Shown here in pieces: positions 24,151 through 33,664 of a stretch of DNA of 64,000 nt. The notes under the pieces are model-generated. The model was given only the letters and a program-made list of their open reading frames with translations, searched no databases and was not told the origin of the DNA. How positions within the stretch are numbered: the first letter of the stretch is position 1; each line of letters opens with the position of its first letter. This DNA comes from an uncultured Bacteroidia bacterium. GTDB lineage: Bacteria > Bacteroidota > Bacteroidia > NS11-12g > UBA955. The position numbers and the translations under genes are program-made. Location: assembly GCA_943788195.1 (NCBI GenBank), contig CALSPH010000002.1, positions 1 through 64,000 of the forward strand, given 5' to 3'.

Positions 24151-25455
24151 CTATAATTCCGTCAATTTTATTCCTAATTCAGCTAATTGTTTCAGTATGG
24201 GTTGATACACTTCTTTGGCAATAGGAATATGAACCCCTTTCAAGCTAATTTTATCTTCAACTAATAATGTTGCGCCAATAGCAGCCGGCAAACTTACTGT
24301 ACGGGCAATTGCGGTTTTATGTTCATCCGCCCCTTCTAAATCCAGCACTGCCTTGAATATTCGTTCCGTATTATTTTTAATTGCCTTAATCTCATGAAAT
24401 AGAACGATCCGGTCGCGATCTCCTTCTTTGAGTTGCCATTTTTCTAATAGAATATGCAATAAGTATTGGGCAGCAGAAGCTTTTTGAATAGGCAAAATTT
24501 CATTTGACTCGATGCCGAGATAACGTAAATTTTCTTCGGTTCTTTTGGTAAAATTACCGACTTGTTTTCTCAAACTCTCCCAAAAATCATCGCATTGATT
24601 ACGCTGCAAAATGAAACTAGAAAACACCTGATTAATCGTCAATCCACTAAAGTCCAACTCAGTCTTATGGTGTGTGAAACCTAAATCAATGAGCACTTGC
24701 CAGGCTTCACAGAATCCTTCCCCTCGAAGCGTTCCTCTGATAAATGTATTGCACTCCGTTAAACCATACTTCTCACGATACGCAATCGAGTCGCGATTGT
24801 AATAGCCGTCGAAAATGCCTTGAGGTGTTTCAATGGTTTGGGTTTCATTAAATACATTGAATGAACTTAAGTACTTTTTCTTTCCTCCATCAATATAACC
24901 CGCCACGGTTTGACCGGCCAGCACCACATTCATCGGATTCCATGTAAATTTATAATGCCAAGGGTTGTCGTCAGAGTCCTTTGCCACTAAAGCCCCACAA
25001 TAACTTTTAAACGATTTAATTTGGTATCCATCTGACTTAATATGGTCAATCATTTCCATGGCGCTCATGTGATCGATACCTGGATCTAAACCCATTTCCA
25101 TCATGAAACACAAGCCTCTTTTGCTGGCTTCTTCATGAAAAGTAGCCATTTTTTCACTCACATAACTTGCCGTTACTAAATGACAATGATGCTCTAAACA
25201 CAATACGGCTACTTTTGGATGCATAACTGCTGGCAAAAAACTCACCACCACTTTGGCTTTTTCAAAATTTGCAATGCTCTCGTCACAATGCATATCTCCT
25301 TCTAAAAACTGGATGTCCTTAAACTCTTGGCGTAAGTCATCATCCACCTTTAAATCCAATACCGTTAACTTTCTATCATGATTGACTTCATATCGACTCA
25401 AATAATCCAACAAGTAATAAGAAGATTTCCCCGCCCCCAGAACATAAATCATCAT
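24151..25455 (-). CDS. Saccharopine dehydrogenase (reductase, LYS9-like) family protein
   Basis: A 434-residue protein with an N-terminal Rossmann fold (VLGAGKSSYYLLDYL) and the hallmark region SFLPAVMHPKVA...LVTASYVSEKM...EMGLDPGIDHMSAMEMID (given in pieces), typical of glutamate-forming saccharopine reductases. These interconvert saccharopine with aminoadipate semialdehyde and glutamate in lysine metabolism. The ATG pair at 25455/25452 is preferred to the TTG at 25464. It lies 37 bases upstream of speA on the same strand. A role in polyamine metabolism, as for the distant carboxyspermidine dehydrogenases, is conceivable, but the LYS9-like signature argues against it. Confidence 0.82.
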   Translation of the reverse strand: MMIYVLGAGKSSYYLLDYLSRYEVNHDRKLTVLDLKVDDDLRQEFKDIQFLEGDMHCDESIANFEKAKVVVSFLPAVMHPKVAVLCLEHHCHLVTASYVSEKMATFHEEASKRGLCFMMEMGLDPGIDHMSAMEMIDHIKSDGYQIKSFKSYCGALVAKDSDDNPWHYKFTWNPMNVVLAGQTVAGYIDGGKKKYLSSFNVFNETQTIETPQGIFDGYYNRDSIAYREKYGLTECNTFIRGTLRGEGFCEAWQVLIDLGFTHHKTELDFSGLTINQVFSSFILQRNQCDDFWESLRKQVGNFTKRTEENLRYLGIESNEILPIQKASAAQYLLHILLEKWQLKEGDRDRIVLFHEIKAIKNNTERIFKAVLDLEGADEHKTAIARTVSLPAAIGATLLVEDKISLKGVHIPIAKEVYQPILKQLAELGIKLTEL

Positions 25456-25538
25456 AAGTCTCAAAAAAAGCGAATATTATCTAAATTCTTTTACCATATT
25501 CATTTAAATTATACAGAACATATCCATATTTGAAGCTT

Positions 25539-26238
25539 ATGAAAAAAACCAATACTTACTATACTATCACTGGCCATCACTTTTTCTGTTTTTGCACAAA
25601 ATAAAATCCACTTTGTACCTGCCTTCGAGGAAGGATTTACTTTTCCTTTGGCAGAATTTACCAACGCAAATAAAAAAGAAGTAGTGCGATACACAGGTAC
25701 AGTCACTAATCTTAGCCTTAAGACGCATGTTACCATTGCACCTAATTTTAACTTCAGCTTAAATACAGGCATTCTGAATCATGGCTTTATACATAATTTG
25801 AATGATACCTTAAAAGTAAAACAAAGAGCTTATGTAATTCCCATAGGTGCACAGTTTACTTTTGGCGATGTAAAAAACAAAAACTTTTTTATTGGTGCCG
25901 AAGCGCACATACCCTTTCACTATAAGGAGAAAACATGGGTTATCGGAGAACGAAGTACAAAAATTAATAGCAGTGAATGGCTAAGTAGCAAAACTGAAAT
26001 GTTTTCACCCTTGGTTTTTCTAGGATTTCAGTTCAATAAAAAAACATATATCCAACTCAAGTATCAATTGGGTAATTTTTTAGACCCCACACAAAACTTT
26101 AATTTTAGAGGCATCAATACCAAAATCTCTCAGAGCAATATGGTTTCACTTTCTTTTGGAACTATAATCAATGCGAAGAACGCATCTGGATTTTCTAAAC
26201 CAATGGATGATTCTAAAGATATTGAGATTGATATTTAA
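25539..26238 (+). CDS. Outer-membrane beta-barrel-like protein, frameshifted in the signal peptide
   Basis: From 25543 the frame reads KKPILTILSLAITFSVFAQNK, a clear signal peptide lacking only its Met, then about 210 residues of alternating amphipathic strands (FNFSLNTGILNHGF, YIQLKYQLGNFLDP, NMVSLSFGTIIN) typical of small outer-membrane barrels. The only ATG (25539) is followed by seven A bases and lies in the wrong frame, ending after 21 codons. Six A bases would join it perfectly as MKKPILTIL. The frameshift is therefore in an A homopolymer, as in the nuclease gene at 11250. The family was not further recognised. Confidence 0.65.
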
Positions 26239-26275
26239 CAGGCTAAATTTGAAATAATTTTAGTGTAAATATTCA

Positions 26276-26283
26276 TACATTTG
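26276..26283 (+). promoter_or_regulatory. Promoter -7 box for the phosphohexomutase gene
   Basis: TACATTTG matches TAnnTTTG, 12 bases before the ATG at 26296. Confidence 0.5.
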
Positions 26284-26295
26284 CGCCTTTAATAC

Positions 26296-27678
26296 ATGAC
26301 CCTAATTACATCCATTTCAGGAATTCGCGGAACTATTGGTGGGCAGGTTGGAGAGAATCTCACCCCTGTGGATATTACCAAATTTACATCGGCCTATGGC
26401 AGCTGGCTTAAAACTCAAAATCATCCTGCTAAAACAATCATCGTTGGACGAGACGCTCGGCTCAGTGGCCCTTGGGTTTCAAACATCGTTTGTGCCACAT
26501 TACAAGCCTTAGGTTTTGATGTAATCGATGCAGGCCTATCAACTACTCCAACTGTGGAAATGGCGGTGGTATTTGAAAATGCCGCGGGAGGTATCATTAT
26601 TACAGCGAGCCACAATCCAAAACAATGGAATGCACTTAAACTTTTGAATCATAAAGGAGAGTTTATAAGTGCCGATGATGGCAGCGCTATTTTAACGATG
26701 GCAGCCGAAGCTGATTTTGATTTTGCGAAGATTGAGGCCAATGGTTCGTATTCTACCAAAGACTTTACTGATGCGCATATCAATGCCATTCTTGCCTTGC
26801 CCCTTGTGGATGTAGAAGCCATTCGAAAAGCGGACTTTTCCGTTGCTTTGGATGCAGTAAATTCTACTGGTGGCACATACATTCCTGCATTGCTTAATGC
26901 ACTTGGAGTTCAACAAATCAAGGAATTGCATTGTGAACCCACGGGGCACTTTCCGCATAACCCTGAGCCATTACCTGAACATTTGGGTGATATTATTAAT
27001 GAGATAAAAAACAACAAAGTAGATTTAGGCATTGTGGTTGATCCAGATGTGGATCGACTTGCCCTAGTGGATGAAAATGGCGAACTGTACGGAGAGGAAT
27101 ACACTTTAGTGGCTGTAGCAGACTATATCTTGTCTAATCAAAAAGGAAATACCGTTTCTAACCTCTCTTCAACTCGAGCATTGCGCGATGTTACTCTGAA
27201 ACATGGGGGTAGCTATGCCGCAGCTGCAGTAGGCGAAGTGAATGTGGTGAATAAAATGAAAGAAACCAATGCAATCATTGGCGGTGAAGGCAACGGTGGA
27301 ATCATATATCCTGAGTTGCATTACGGCCGAGATGCCCTGGTAGGTGTTGCCTTAATTTTAAGTCACATGGCTAAAAGCGGATTAAGTGCTTCTAGATTAA
27401 GAGCAACTTATCCCAATTACACCATATCCAAAAACAAAATAGATCTTCCTGACAGTTTAGATGTAGATGCACTGCTCAATCAAATTGCAGAAAAGTATAA
27501 GCAACAAGAAATCAATCGCATTGATGGTGTAAAAATCGAATTTGATGAAGAATGGGTGCATTTAAGAAAATCAAATACGGAACCCATAATACGCATCTAT
27601 TCTGAAAGCAAAAGTGCTCAGACTGCAGATGTGCTTGCGAAGAAAATTATTAAAGACATTGGTGATTTAATAAAATAG
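26296..27678 (+). CDS. glmM: Phosphoglucosamine/phosphomanno-mutase
   Basis: A 460-residue alpha-D-phosphohexomutase. The phosphoserine loop is TASHNP (Ser at about 102), the Mg-binding loop DPDVDRLA (near 253), the sugar-binding loop GEGNGG (near 333), and the phosphate-binding RKSNTEPIIRIY near the end. In Bacteroidota this form is usually taken as GlmM, which makes glucosamine-1-phosphate for cell-wall precursors. GEGNGG differs from the GEQSGH of classical GlmM, so phosphomannomutase activity is possible. The specific name is less certain than the family. Confidence 0.85.
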   Translation: MTLITSISGIRGTIGGQVGENLTPVDITKFTSAYGSWLKTQNHPAKTIIVGRDARLSGPWVSNIVCATLQALGFDVIDAGLSTTPTVEMAVVFENAAGGIIITASHNPKQWNALKLLNHKGEFISADDGSAILTMAAEADFDFAKIEANGSYSTKDFTDAHINAILALPLVDVEAIRKADFSVALDAVNSTGGTYIPALLNALGVQQIKELHCEPTGHFPHNPEPLPEHLGDIINEIKNNKVDLGIVVDPDVDRLALVDENGELYGEEYTLVAVADYILSNQKGNTVSNLSSTRALRDVTLKHGGSYAAAAVGEVNVVNKMKETNAIIGGEGNGGIIYPELHYGRDALVGVALILSHMAKSGLSASRLRATYPNYTISKNKIDLPDSLDVDALLNQIAEKYKQQEINRIDGVKIEFDEEWVHLRKSNTEPIIRIYSESKSAQTADVLAKKIIKDIGDLIK

Positions 27679-27805
27679 AAAACAAAAATTTTGAATGATA
27701 AATGTTGAATTTTTTATGCCCTCAAGTTCTGAACTAGAGATGCAAAAAAATAATGTAGTAGGCAGATGTTTCAACATTAAAAATTAACAAATAAAAATTA
27801 ATTAA

Positions 27806-28906
27806 ATGGCTTTAAAATGTGGAATCGTGGGTTTACCAAATGTCGGTAAATCAACCTTGTTTAACTCGCTGAGTAGTGCTAAAGCGCAAGCAGCCAACTT
27901 TCCGTTTTGTACAATTGAACCCAATATTGGTGTTATTACCGTTCCTGATGAACGTTTGAATAATCTTGCCGATATAGCCAAACCGCAGCAGGTATTGCCT
28001 GCAACCATTGAAATCGTGGATATTGCGGGTTTGGTTAAAGGAGCTAGCAAAGGAGAAGGTTTAGGGAATCAATTTCTATCCAATATCCGTAACACGGATG
28101 CCATATTGCATGTGCTAAGATGTTTCGATGATGATAACATCATCCATGTAGATGGTTCGGTAGACCCAGTTAGGGATAAAGAGATCATCGATATCGAATT
28201 GCAACTGAAGGATTTAGAATCCGTTCAAAACAAACTCAGTAAGGTAGAACGCGCGGCTAAAACTGGAGATAAGGAAATGATTAAAAGTTTAGCGGTTCTC
28301 GAACAGTACAAAGAACATCTCGAATCAGGAAAATCAGCACGGAACTTACAATTAGCCAAAGAAGATGATGTCTTGCATGTGGAAGACCTGCAACTACTGA
28401 CTATGAAACCGGTAATGTACGTGTGCAATGTAGATGAAGGAAGTGCCATTGATGGCAATGCTTATGTGGAAGAGGTAAAGAAAATGTTGGCTGAAGAAGG
28501 TGCGGAAATGTTATTGGTCTCTGCCGCAATTGAATCAGAAATTGCACAATTAGAAAATTTTGAAGACCGACAGATGTTCTTGGAGGAAATGGGACTTGCA
28601 GAAAGTGGAGTGAGCAAATTGATTAAATCTGCCTATCGCTTGTTGAACTATATTACCTATTTTACCGTAGGCGAAAAAGAAGTACGCGCTTGGACCATAA
28701 CTAGAGGAATGACTGCTCCACAAGCGGCTGGTGTTATCCACACCGATTTTGAGCACGGATTTATCAGAGCAGAGGTCATTAGTTATGATAATTACGTTGA
28801 ATATCAGACCGAAGCAGCCGTAAAAGATGCTGGAAAACTGCAAGTTGAAGGAAAAGAATATATCGTGCAAGATGGTGACTGCATGCATTTCCGTTTCAAT
28901 GTTTAA
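27806..28906 (+). CDS. ychF: Ribosome-associated ATPase YchF
   Basis: A 366-residue Obg-family P-loop protein that prefers ATP (YchF/OLA1). G1 is GLPNVGKST (about 7-15), G3 [10 protein letters not shown], and the G4 region is NVDEGSA, lacking the NKxD of true GTPases as expected for YchF. A C-terminal TGS domain spans about 280-364. It is linked to oxidative-stress response and translation. The 127-base upstream gap (27679-27805) is AT-rich with no recognisable gene. Confidence 0.96.
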   Translation: MALKCGIVGLPNVGKSTLFNSLSSAKAQAANFPFCTIEPNIGVITVPDERLNNLADIAKPQQVLPATIEIVDIAGLVKGASKGEGLGNQFLSNIRNTDAILHVLRCFDDDNIIHVDGSVDPVRDKEIIDIELQLKDLESVQNKLSKVERAAKTGDKEMIKSLAVLEQYKEHLESGKSARNLQLAKEDDVLHVEDLQLLTMKPVMYVCNVDEGSAIDGNAYVEEVKKMLAEEGAEMLLVSAAIESEIAQLENFEDRQMFLEEMGLAESGVSKLIKSAYRLLNYITYFTVGEKEVRAWTITRGMTAPQAAGVIHTDFEHGFIRAEVISYDNYVEYQTEAAVKDAGKLQVEGKEYIVQDGDCMHFRFNV

Positions 28907-29067
28907 AGGCTAAAAGATAGATATTCAATATCTTGAACTGGTTCCTTATTCTTAATTTTTGACCTATTTATCAAAAATTATCATCCTGTGACAAAACTAT
29001 CTTATTTATAATTATTCTAAATTAATAAGCTGTTAATAAAAAGCTTAGGGGAATACCTTTTGATATG

Positions 29068-29075
29068 TATTTTTG
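29068..29075 (+). promoter_or_regulatory. Promoter -7 box for the act operon
   Basis: TATTTTTG matches TAnnTTTG, 32 bases before the ATG at 29108. Its presence rules out the upstream in-frame start at 29060. The region 28907-29067 before it shows no gene. Confidence 0.55.
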
Positions 29076-29107
29076 CGTCCGTATTAGTGCACCCATTCAT
29101 TAGTGTA

Positions 29108-30442
29108 ATGATTAGAAAAACAACCAAAAACTCGAGAGCAATATCCATGCTCAAAACGCTATCTCTTATTTTTATTCTTAGTTTCTCGTTCACCCCTGTT
29201 ATTGCTCAGGAGAATGCTGAAAATGGGAAAGCTTTATTTGAAACCAATTGCGTTTCCTGCCATAAATTAGACAAACCATCTATAGGCCCTAAGCTTAGAA
29301 AAATTCGTAGTAAGTATGAAGATGAGTGGTTACTCAAATGGATAAAAAACAATGTTGAATTCAGAAAGTCTGGTGACGAAAGAGCGATAACCACTTATGA
29401 AGAAAACAACCAAGCCGCAATGAATATTTTTGCGAATCTTACTGATGCGGATGTTTTAGATATTCTTGCCTATACGGATACTGAACCTGAGGTGGCTGAA
29501 GGCCCAGCAGTTTCATCAGAACCAACCTTCTTTAATAACTACACGAAATACTTATTAATGATTGTAGCGCTTGTTCTGTTAATCACCTTCCTGATTCTTT
29601 TTAGAATATTTAAGGAACTTAGAACGCTGCGAAGAAAACAAGAAGCAGAAGCCAATGGAGTTACATACGAGCAAGCAGCTCAGAGTTGGTGGAGTAAAAA
29701 CAAAGAGAAGTTCATTATTGTAAATCCTACCATAACTGTATTGGCAGGTGTTACTGGATTTGCCGCTTTGATTTTTGTACCCTGGTTCTTCTGGTTTGGA
29801 ATAAACAAGGTTGGTGTGCAACAAGGTTATGCTCCAGAGCAACCGATTGCATATTCACATAAATTACATGCAGGCGAATTAGGTATTGACTGTCAATATT
29901 GCCACTCTACTGCATCGTATAGTAAGTCTGCAAGTATTCCATCGTTAAATACATGTATGAATTGCCATAAAGGTGTTCAAGGTACTGAAGCAGATGGCGA
30001 CAATATTAATCCTGAGATTGCTAAGATTTATGCAGCCTTGGATTATAATCCAGAAGGTAAACCCGGCGAACAGTATGGCCCTAATCGCAAAGCGGTTAAA
30101 TGGGTACGCATACACAACTTACCTGACTTAGCTTATTTCAACCACTCGCAACACGTAAAAGTGGGCGGACTACAATGTCAAGAATGCCATGGTCCAATTC
30201 AGGATATGGAAAAAGTATATCAATTCAGCAGCTTACAAATGGGATGGTGCATCGACTGTCACAGAAGCAAGAAAATTGATGTTGAGAACAATAACTACTA
30301 CGAAAAACTGCATGCATCTGTTAAGAAGAAGCTAAATTCTGTCGACAGTGCGGAATACAAAAAACAATACTTTAAGGACGGCAAAATCGTGATTACTCCA
30401 TCTATGAATGGTGGGTTAGAATGTGCAAAATGCCATTATTAA
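29108..30442 (+). CDS. actA: Alternative complex III subunit ActA, multiheme cytochrome c
   Basis: A 444-residue periplasmic cytochrome of the quinol:electron-acceptor oxidoreductase alternative complex III. A signal peptide (MLKTLSLIFILSF, residues 14-26) precedes a class I cytochrome domain with CVSCH at 48-52. Then come a membrane segment (about 145-165), a second hydrophobic stretch (about 210-235), and five more CxxCH sites: CQYCH, CMNCH, CQECH, CIDCH and CAKCH. The fused N-terminal monoheme domain brings the total to six hemes. An ATG at 29147 is an alternative start. First gene of the six-gene act operon. Confidence 0.93.
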   Translation: MIRKTTKNSRAISMLKTLSLIFILSFSFTPVIAQENAENGKALFETNCVSCHKLDKPSIGPKLRKIRSKYEDEWLLKWIKNNVEFRKSGDERAITTYEENNQAAMNIFANLTDADVLDILAYTDTEPEVAEGPAVSSEPTFFNNYTKYLLMIVALVLLITFLILFRIFKELRTLRRKQEAEANGVTYEQAAQSWWSKNKEKFIIVNPTITVLAGVTGFAALIFVPWFFWFGINKVGVQQGYAPEQPIAYSHKLHAGELGIDCQYCHSTASYSKSASIPSLNTCMNCHKGVQGTEADGDNINPEIAKIYAALDYNPEGKPGEQYGPNRKAVKWVRIHNLPDLAYFNHSQHVKVGGLQCQECHGPIQDMEKVYQFSSLQMGWCIDCHRSKKIDVENNNYYEKLHASVKKKLNSVDSAEYKKQYFKDGKIVITPSMNGGLECAKCHY

Positions 30443-30462
30443 TTTTATAGAAGACACCTACA

Positions 30463-33400
30463 ATGACTGAAAATAAAAAATACTGGAAAGGCGAAGAAGA
30501 TCTTGTTAGAGACCCTTCATTTATCCATTCAGCAAAAAATGAGTTTAGTGAAGGCTTGCCTCTAGAAGAGGTTCTTTCTGAAGACGATTTTGAACTCTCA
30601 TCGAACAGAAGAGATTTTCTTAAGATGTTTGGCTTTAGCGTAACAGCTGTTGCCTTAGCAGCTTGTAACAAGGCTCCGGTTAGAAAAGCAATCCCTTATT
30701 TGGTGAAGCCAAATGATGTAACTCCTGGAGTTCCGAATTACTACTCTTCTACCTGCGGTTATACAGGAATGCCTATCGAGGTAAAAGTGAGAGAAGGAAG
30801 ACCGATCAAAGTAGATGGTAACGGAAGATGTGCCACTTTTGGAGGCGCACTATCTGTTGCTGGTCAAGCAGGAATATTTGACCTTTACGATAATGAACGA
30901 ATCAAAAAACCTTTAAGAAAAGGAGTTGATTCTGATTGGGCAACAGTTGATAAAGAGATTACCACTTTGTTAACGAAGATTAGCGCAGCCAATGGCAGAA
31001 TTGCATTGGTATCTAACTCAATTCATAGTCCTAGTACACTCGCTGTAATTGAAGACTTAAAGACGAAATATCCTACGGTTGAGCATATTAACTATGACCC
31101 TATTTCATATCATGGATTAATCGAAGGAAATAACCTTTCTTTTGGAAAGTCCGTTATTCCGAGTTACCATTTTGATAAGGCTAAAGTTATTGTAAGTTTT
31201 GGTGCTGACTTCTTAGGCGACTGGTTGACAGCTGAAAAATTCACGAAGGATTATACCAGTAAAAGAATGCCTGGTGATGACATGTCCCAACACATTCACT
31301 TTGAGTCTAACATGAGTTTAACTGGGTCGAATGCTGACATTCGGTACCCAATGCAAAACAAGAACCAAGGCATGTTGCTCATTAGTCTATACAATGAGAT
31401 CGCAAAAGTAACAGGTTCTAAACAAATGGCTGTTGCTGGACAAGCTGATGTTGCCGGCCAAGGGGTTAGCAAAACTGCTAAGGCATTGATTGCTGCAAAA
31501 GGGAACTCTTTAGTAGTTTGTGGTAGCAACAATCCTCAATACCAAGTTATTGTTAACGCAATTAACATGGCTTTAGGCAATTACGCAAGCACGATTAACA
31601 TCAATAACCCAGTTAATTTATATACAGGAAACGATGAGACTTTCAATTCCTTTGTTACAGATTTAACTGCTGGTAAAATTGATGGTGTATTGTTTTATGG
31701 AGCAAATCCAGTGTATAGTCATCCAAACGGTGCTCAAATTAAGAAAGCATTAAAAAGTAACGTTAAATTAAGTGTTTCTTCAAGCATTAGTTTGGATGAA
31801 ACCAGTAATTCTTGTCAGTTTGTAACACCTGATCATCATTATTTAGAGTCTTGGTGTGATTATCAACCTGTAGGAAGTACATTTACTTTAGGTCAACCAA
31901 CCATCAGCCCTGTATTTGATACACGTCAAATGCAAGAGAGTTTGTTAACTTGGGCTGGAGCAATTGACGCATATTCAGAAAACACCATGAAAGATAATGG
32001 TATTTATGGGCAAGAGCACAGCGTGTCTCCATTCTATAACTACATTAAATCTAAATGGTCCGTAACGGATAAAGAATTTAATACCTACTTACATGATGGT
32101 TTTGTAATTAAGGATACGCCAACCATTTCTGTTCCTGGTATGATTGCCAATACAGATGAAATTGCATCGGAGATTGAAAAATCTAAATCAGCTGCAGATG
32201 GAATTGAAATTACTCTGATTGAAAAAACTGGAATGTTAGGTGGTGTATTGTCTAATAACCCATTGGTTCAAGAATTACCTGATCCAATATCTAAGGTAAC
32301 TTGGCATAATTACATTGCATTATCTAAAATGAACGCTGTTCGTTTAGGAATTAATGACAATGATGTAGTTAATATTACTGTTGGAGAAACTAAAATGGTT
32401 CTTCCGGCAATTGTTCAACCAGGCCAAGCAAATGGCACCGCTTCTATTCATTTAGGTTTTGGAAGAACCGTTGCTGGGAAAGTAGCTAAAGGAAGAGGTG
32501 AAAATGCCTATGCATTGATCCAAGCGGGAGCTAAATTTAATTCTTATGTAGTCAATGGTGCGAAGGTTGAAAAAACATCAACGGGTGAAACGTATGAGTT
32601 GGCTCGTACACAAACACATCATCACATTGAAGGTAGAGATATCGTAAGAGAAACTACCTTAGAAGATTATAAAAAGGATAATAGAGCAGGTAATCGTTAT
32701 GAGAAGCCTGAGTTAGTTTCTTTATGGTATGACCATGACTACCGCAAAGCCGGTGCGCCAAATCACCTTTGGGGAATGGCAATTGACATGAACAAATGTA
32801 CAGGTTGTGCAGCATGTATCGTGAGTTGTAGTATTGAAAACAATGTTCCTGTGGTAGGTGAAGTTGAAGTGCGAAGAAGAAGAGAAATGCACTGGTTGCG
32901 TATCGATCGTTACTTTACATTTAACAACGTTAAGGATGTAAACTATAAAGAAGAATTGGATGCTGTTTCTAAAATGGTGCCTGAAAACTTTGAACCTAAA
33001 AAATTAACCCGTGAAAAAGCACTTGAGGCAATCGATCGCAAATTAGCCAAGGATGAAAATGCGGGATACGAACATTTTGAAAATGTGAGTGTAGTGCATC
33101 AGCCTATGATGTGTCAACATTGTGGATCTGCACCTTGTGAAACAGTTTGTCCAGTATTGGCAACCACACACAGTACAGAAGGGTTGAATCAAATGACCTA
33201 CAATAGATGTATTGGTACTAAATACTGTGGTAATAACTGTCCTTATAAAGTAAGAAGGTTCAACTGGTTCAGATACAATGATAACAGTGCGTTTGACTTC
33301 CATTTCAGCAATGATTTAGGTAAAATGGTGATCAATCCTGATGTTACCGTTCGAACTAGAGGAGTAATGGAAAAATGCTCTTTCTGTGTTCAACGTATTC

Positions 33401-33627
33401 AATCAGCCAAATTGACTGCCAAACGAGAAAACAGAAGTTTAGAAGATGGAGATGTGAAAACAGCTTGTCAGAAAGCATGCCCTGCAGATGCTATTGTATT
33501 TGGAGATTTACATGATAAAGAAAGTGAAGTAACCAAACTTTTCCATAATGAAAGAGGCTTTGCAGTTCTTGAAGAACTTAACGTTAAACCTTCCGTTAGA
33601 TACATGACAAAGGTTAGAAATATTTAA
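30463..33627 (+). CDS. actB: Alternative complex III subunit ActB, iron-sulfur/molybdopterin-like protein
   Basis: A 1054-residue subunit combining a molybdopterin-oxidoreductase-like domain (about 60-690, without molybdenum in the known complexes) and a ferredoxin-like domain (about 755-1040). The twin-arginine leader RRDFLKMFGFSVTAVALAAC indicates folded export by Tat with lipidation at the Cys. Four cysteine clusters are visible: CTGCAACIVSC, CQHCGSAPCETVC, CIGTKYCGNNC, and CSFC plus CQKAC. They hold three 4Fe-4S centres and one 3Fe-4S centre in solved structures. ActB follows actA by 20 bases. Confidence 0.95.
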   Translation: MTENKKYWKGEEDLVRDPSFIHSAKNEFSEGLPLEEVLSEDDFELSSNRRDFLKMFGFSVTAVALAACNKAPVRKAIPYLVKPNDVTPGVPNYYSSTCGYTGMPIEVKVREGRPIKVDGNGRCATFGGALSVAGQAGIFDLYDNERIKKPLRKGVDSDWATVDKEITTLLTKISAANGRIALVSNSIHSPSTLAVIEDLKTKYPTVEHINYDPISYHGLIEGNNLSFGKSVIPSYHFDKAKVIVSFGADFLGDWLTAEKFTKDYTSKRMPGDDMSQHIHFESNMSLTGSNADIRYPMQNKNQGMLLISLYNEIAKVTGSKQMAVAGQADVAGQGVSKTAKALIAAKGNSLVVCGSNNPQYQVIVNAINMALGNYASTININNPVNLYTGNDETFNSFVTDLTAGKIDGVLFYGANPVYSHPNGAQIKKALKSNVKLSVSSSISLDETSNSCQFVTPDHHYLESWCDYQPVGSTFTLGQPTISPVFDTRQMQESLLTWAGAIDAYSENTMKDNGIYGQEHSVSPFYNYIKSKWSVTDKEFNTYLHDGFVIKDTPTISVPGMIANTDEIASEIEKSKSAADGIEITLIEKTGMLGGVLSNNPLVQELPDPISKVTWHNYIALSKMNAVRLGINDNDVVNITVGETKMVLPAIVQPGQANGTASIHLGFGRTVAGKVAKGRGENAYALIQAGAKFNSYVVNGAKVEKTSTGETYELARTQTHHHIEGRDIVRETTLEDYKKDNRAGNRYEKPELVSLWYDHDYRKAGAPNHLWGMAIDMNKCTGCAACIVSCSIENNVPVVGEVEVRRRREMHWLRIDRYFTFNNVKDVNYKEELDAVSKMVPENFEPKKLTREKALEAIDRKLAKDENAGYEHFENVSVVHQPMMCQHCGSAPCETVCPVLATTHSTEGLNQMTYNRCIGTKYCGNNCPYKVRRFNWFRYNDNSAFDFHFSNDLGKMVINPDVTVRTRGVMEKCSFCVQRIQSAKLTAKRENRSLEDGDVKTACQKACPADAIVFGDLHDKESEVTKLFHNERGFAVLEELNVKPSVRYMTKVRNI

Positions 33628-33664
33628 TTAATCGCTATATAACAATTAAGAATTAGAGAATAAC

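Noticed and set aside
24151-25455. Carboxyspermidine dehydrogenase
   Set aside because: The SFLPAVMHP...LVTASYVS...EMGLDPGIDHM signature fits the LYS9 saccharopine reductase group better; kept only as a remote possibility.
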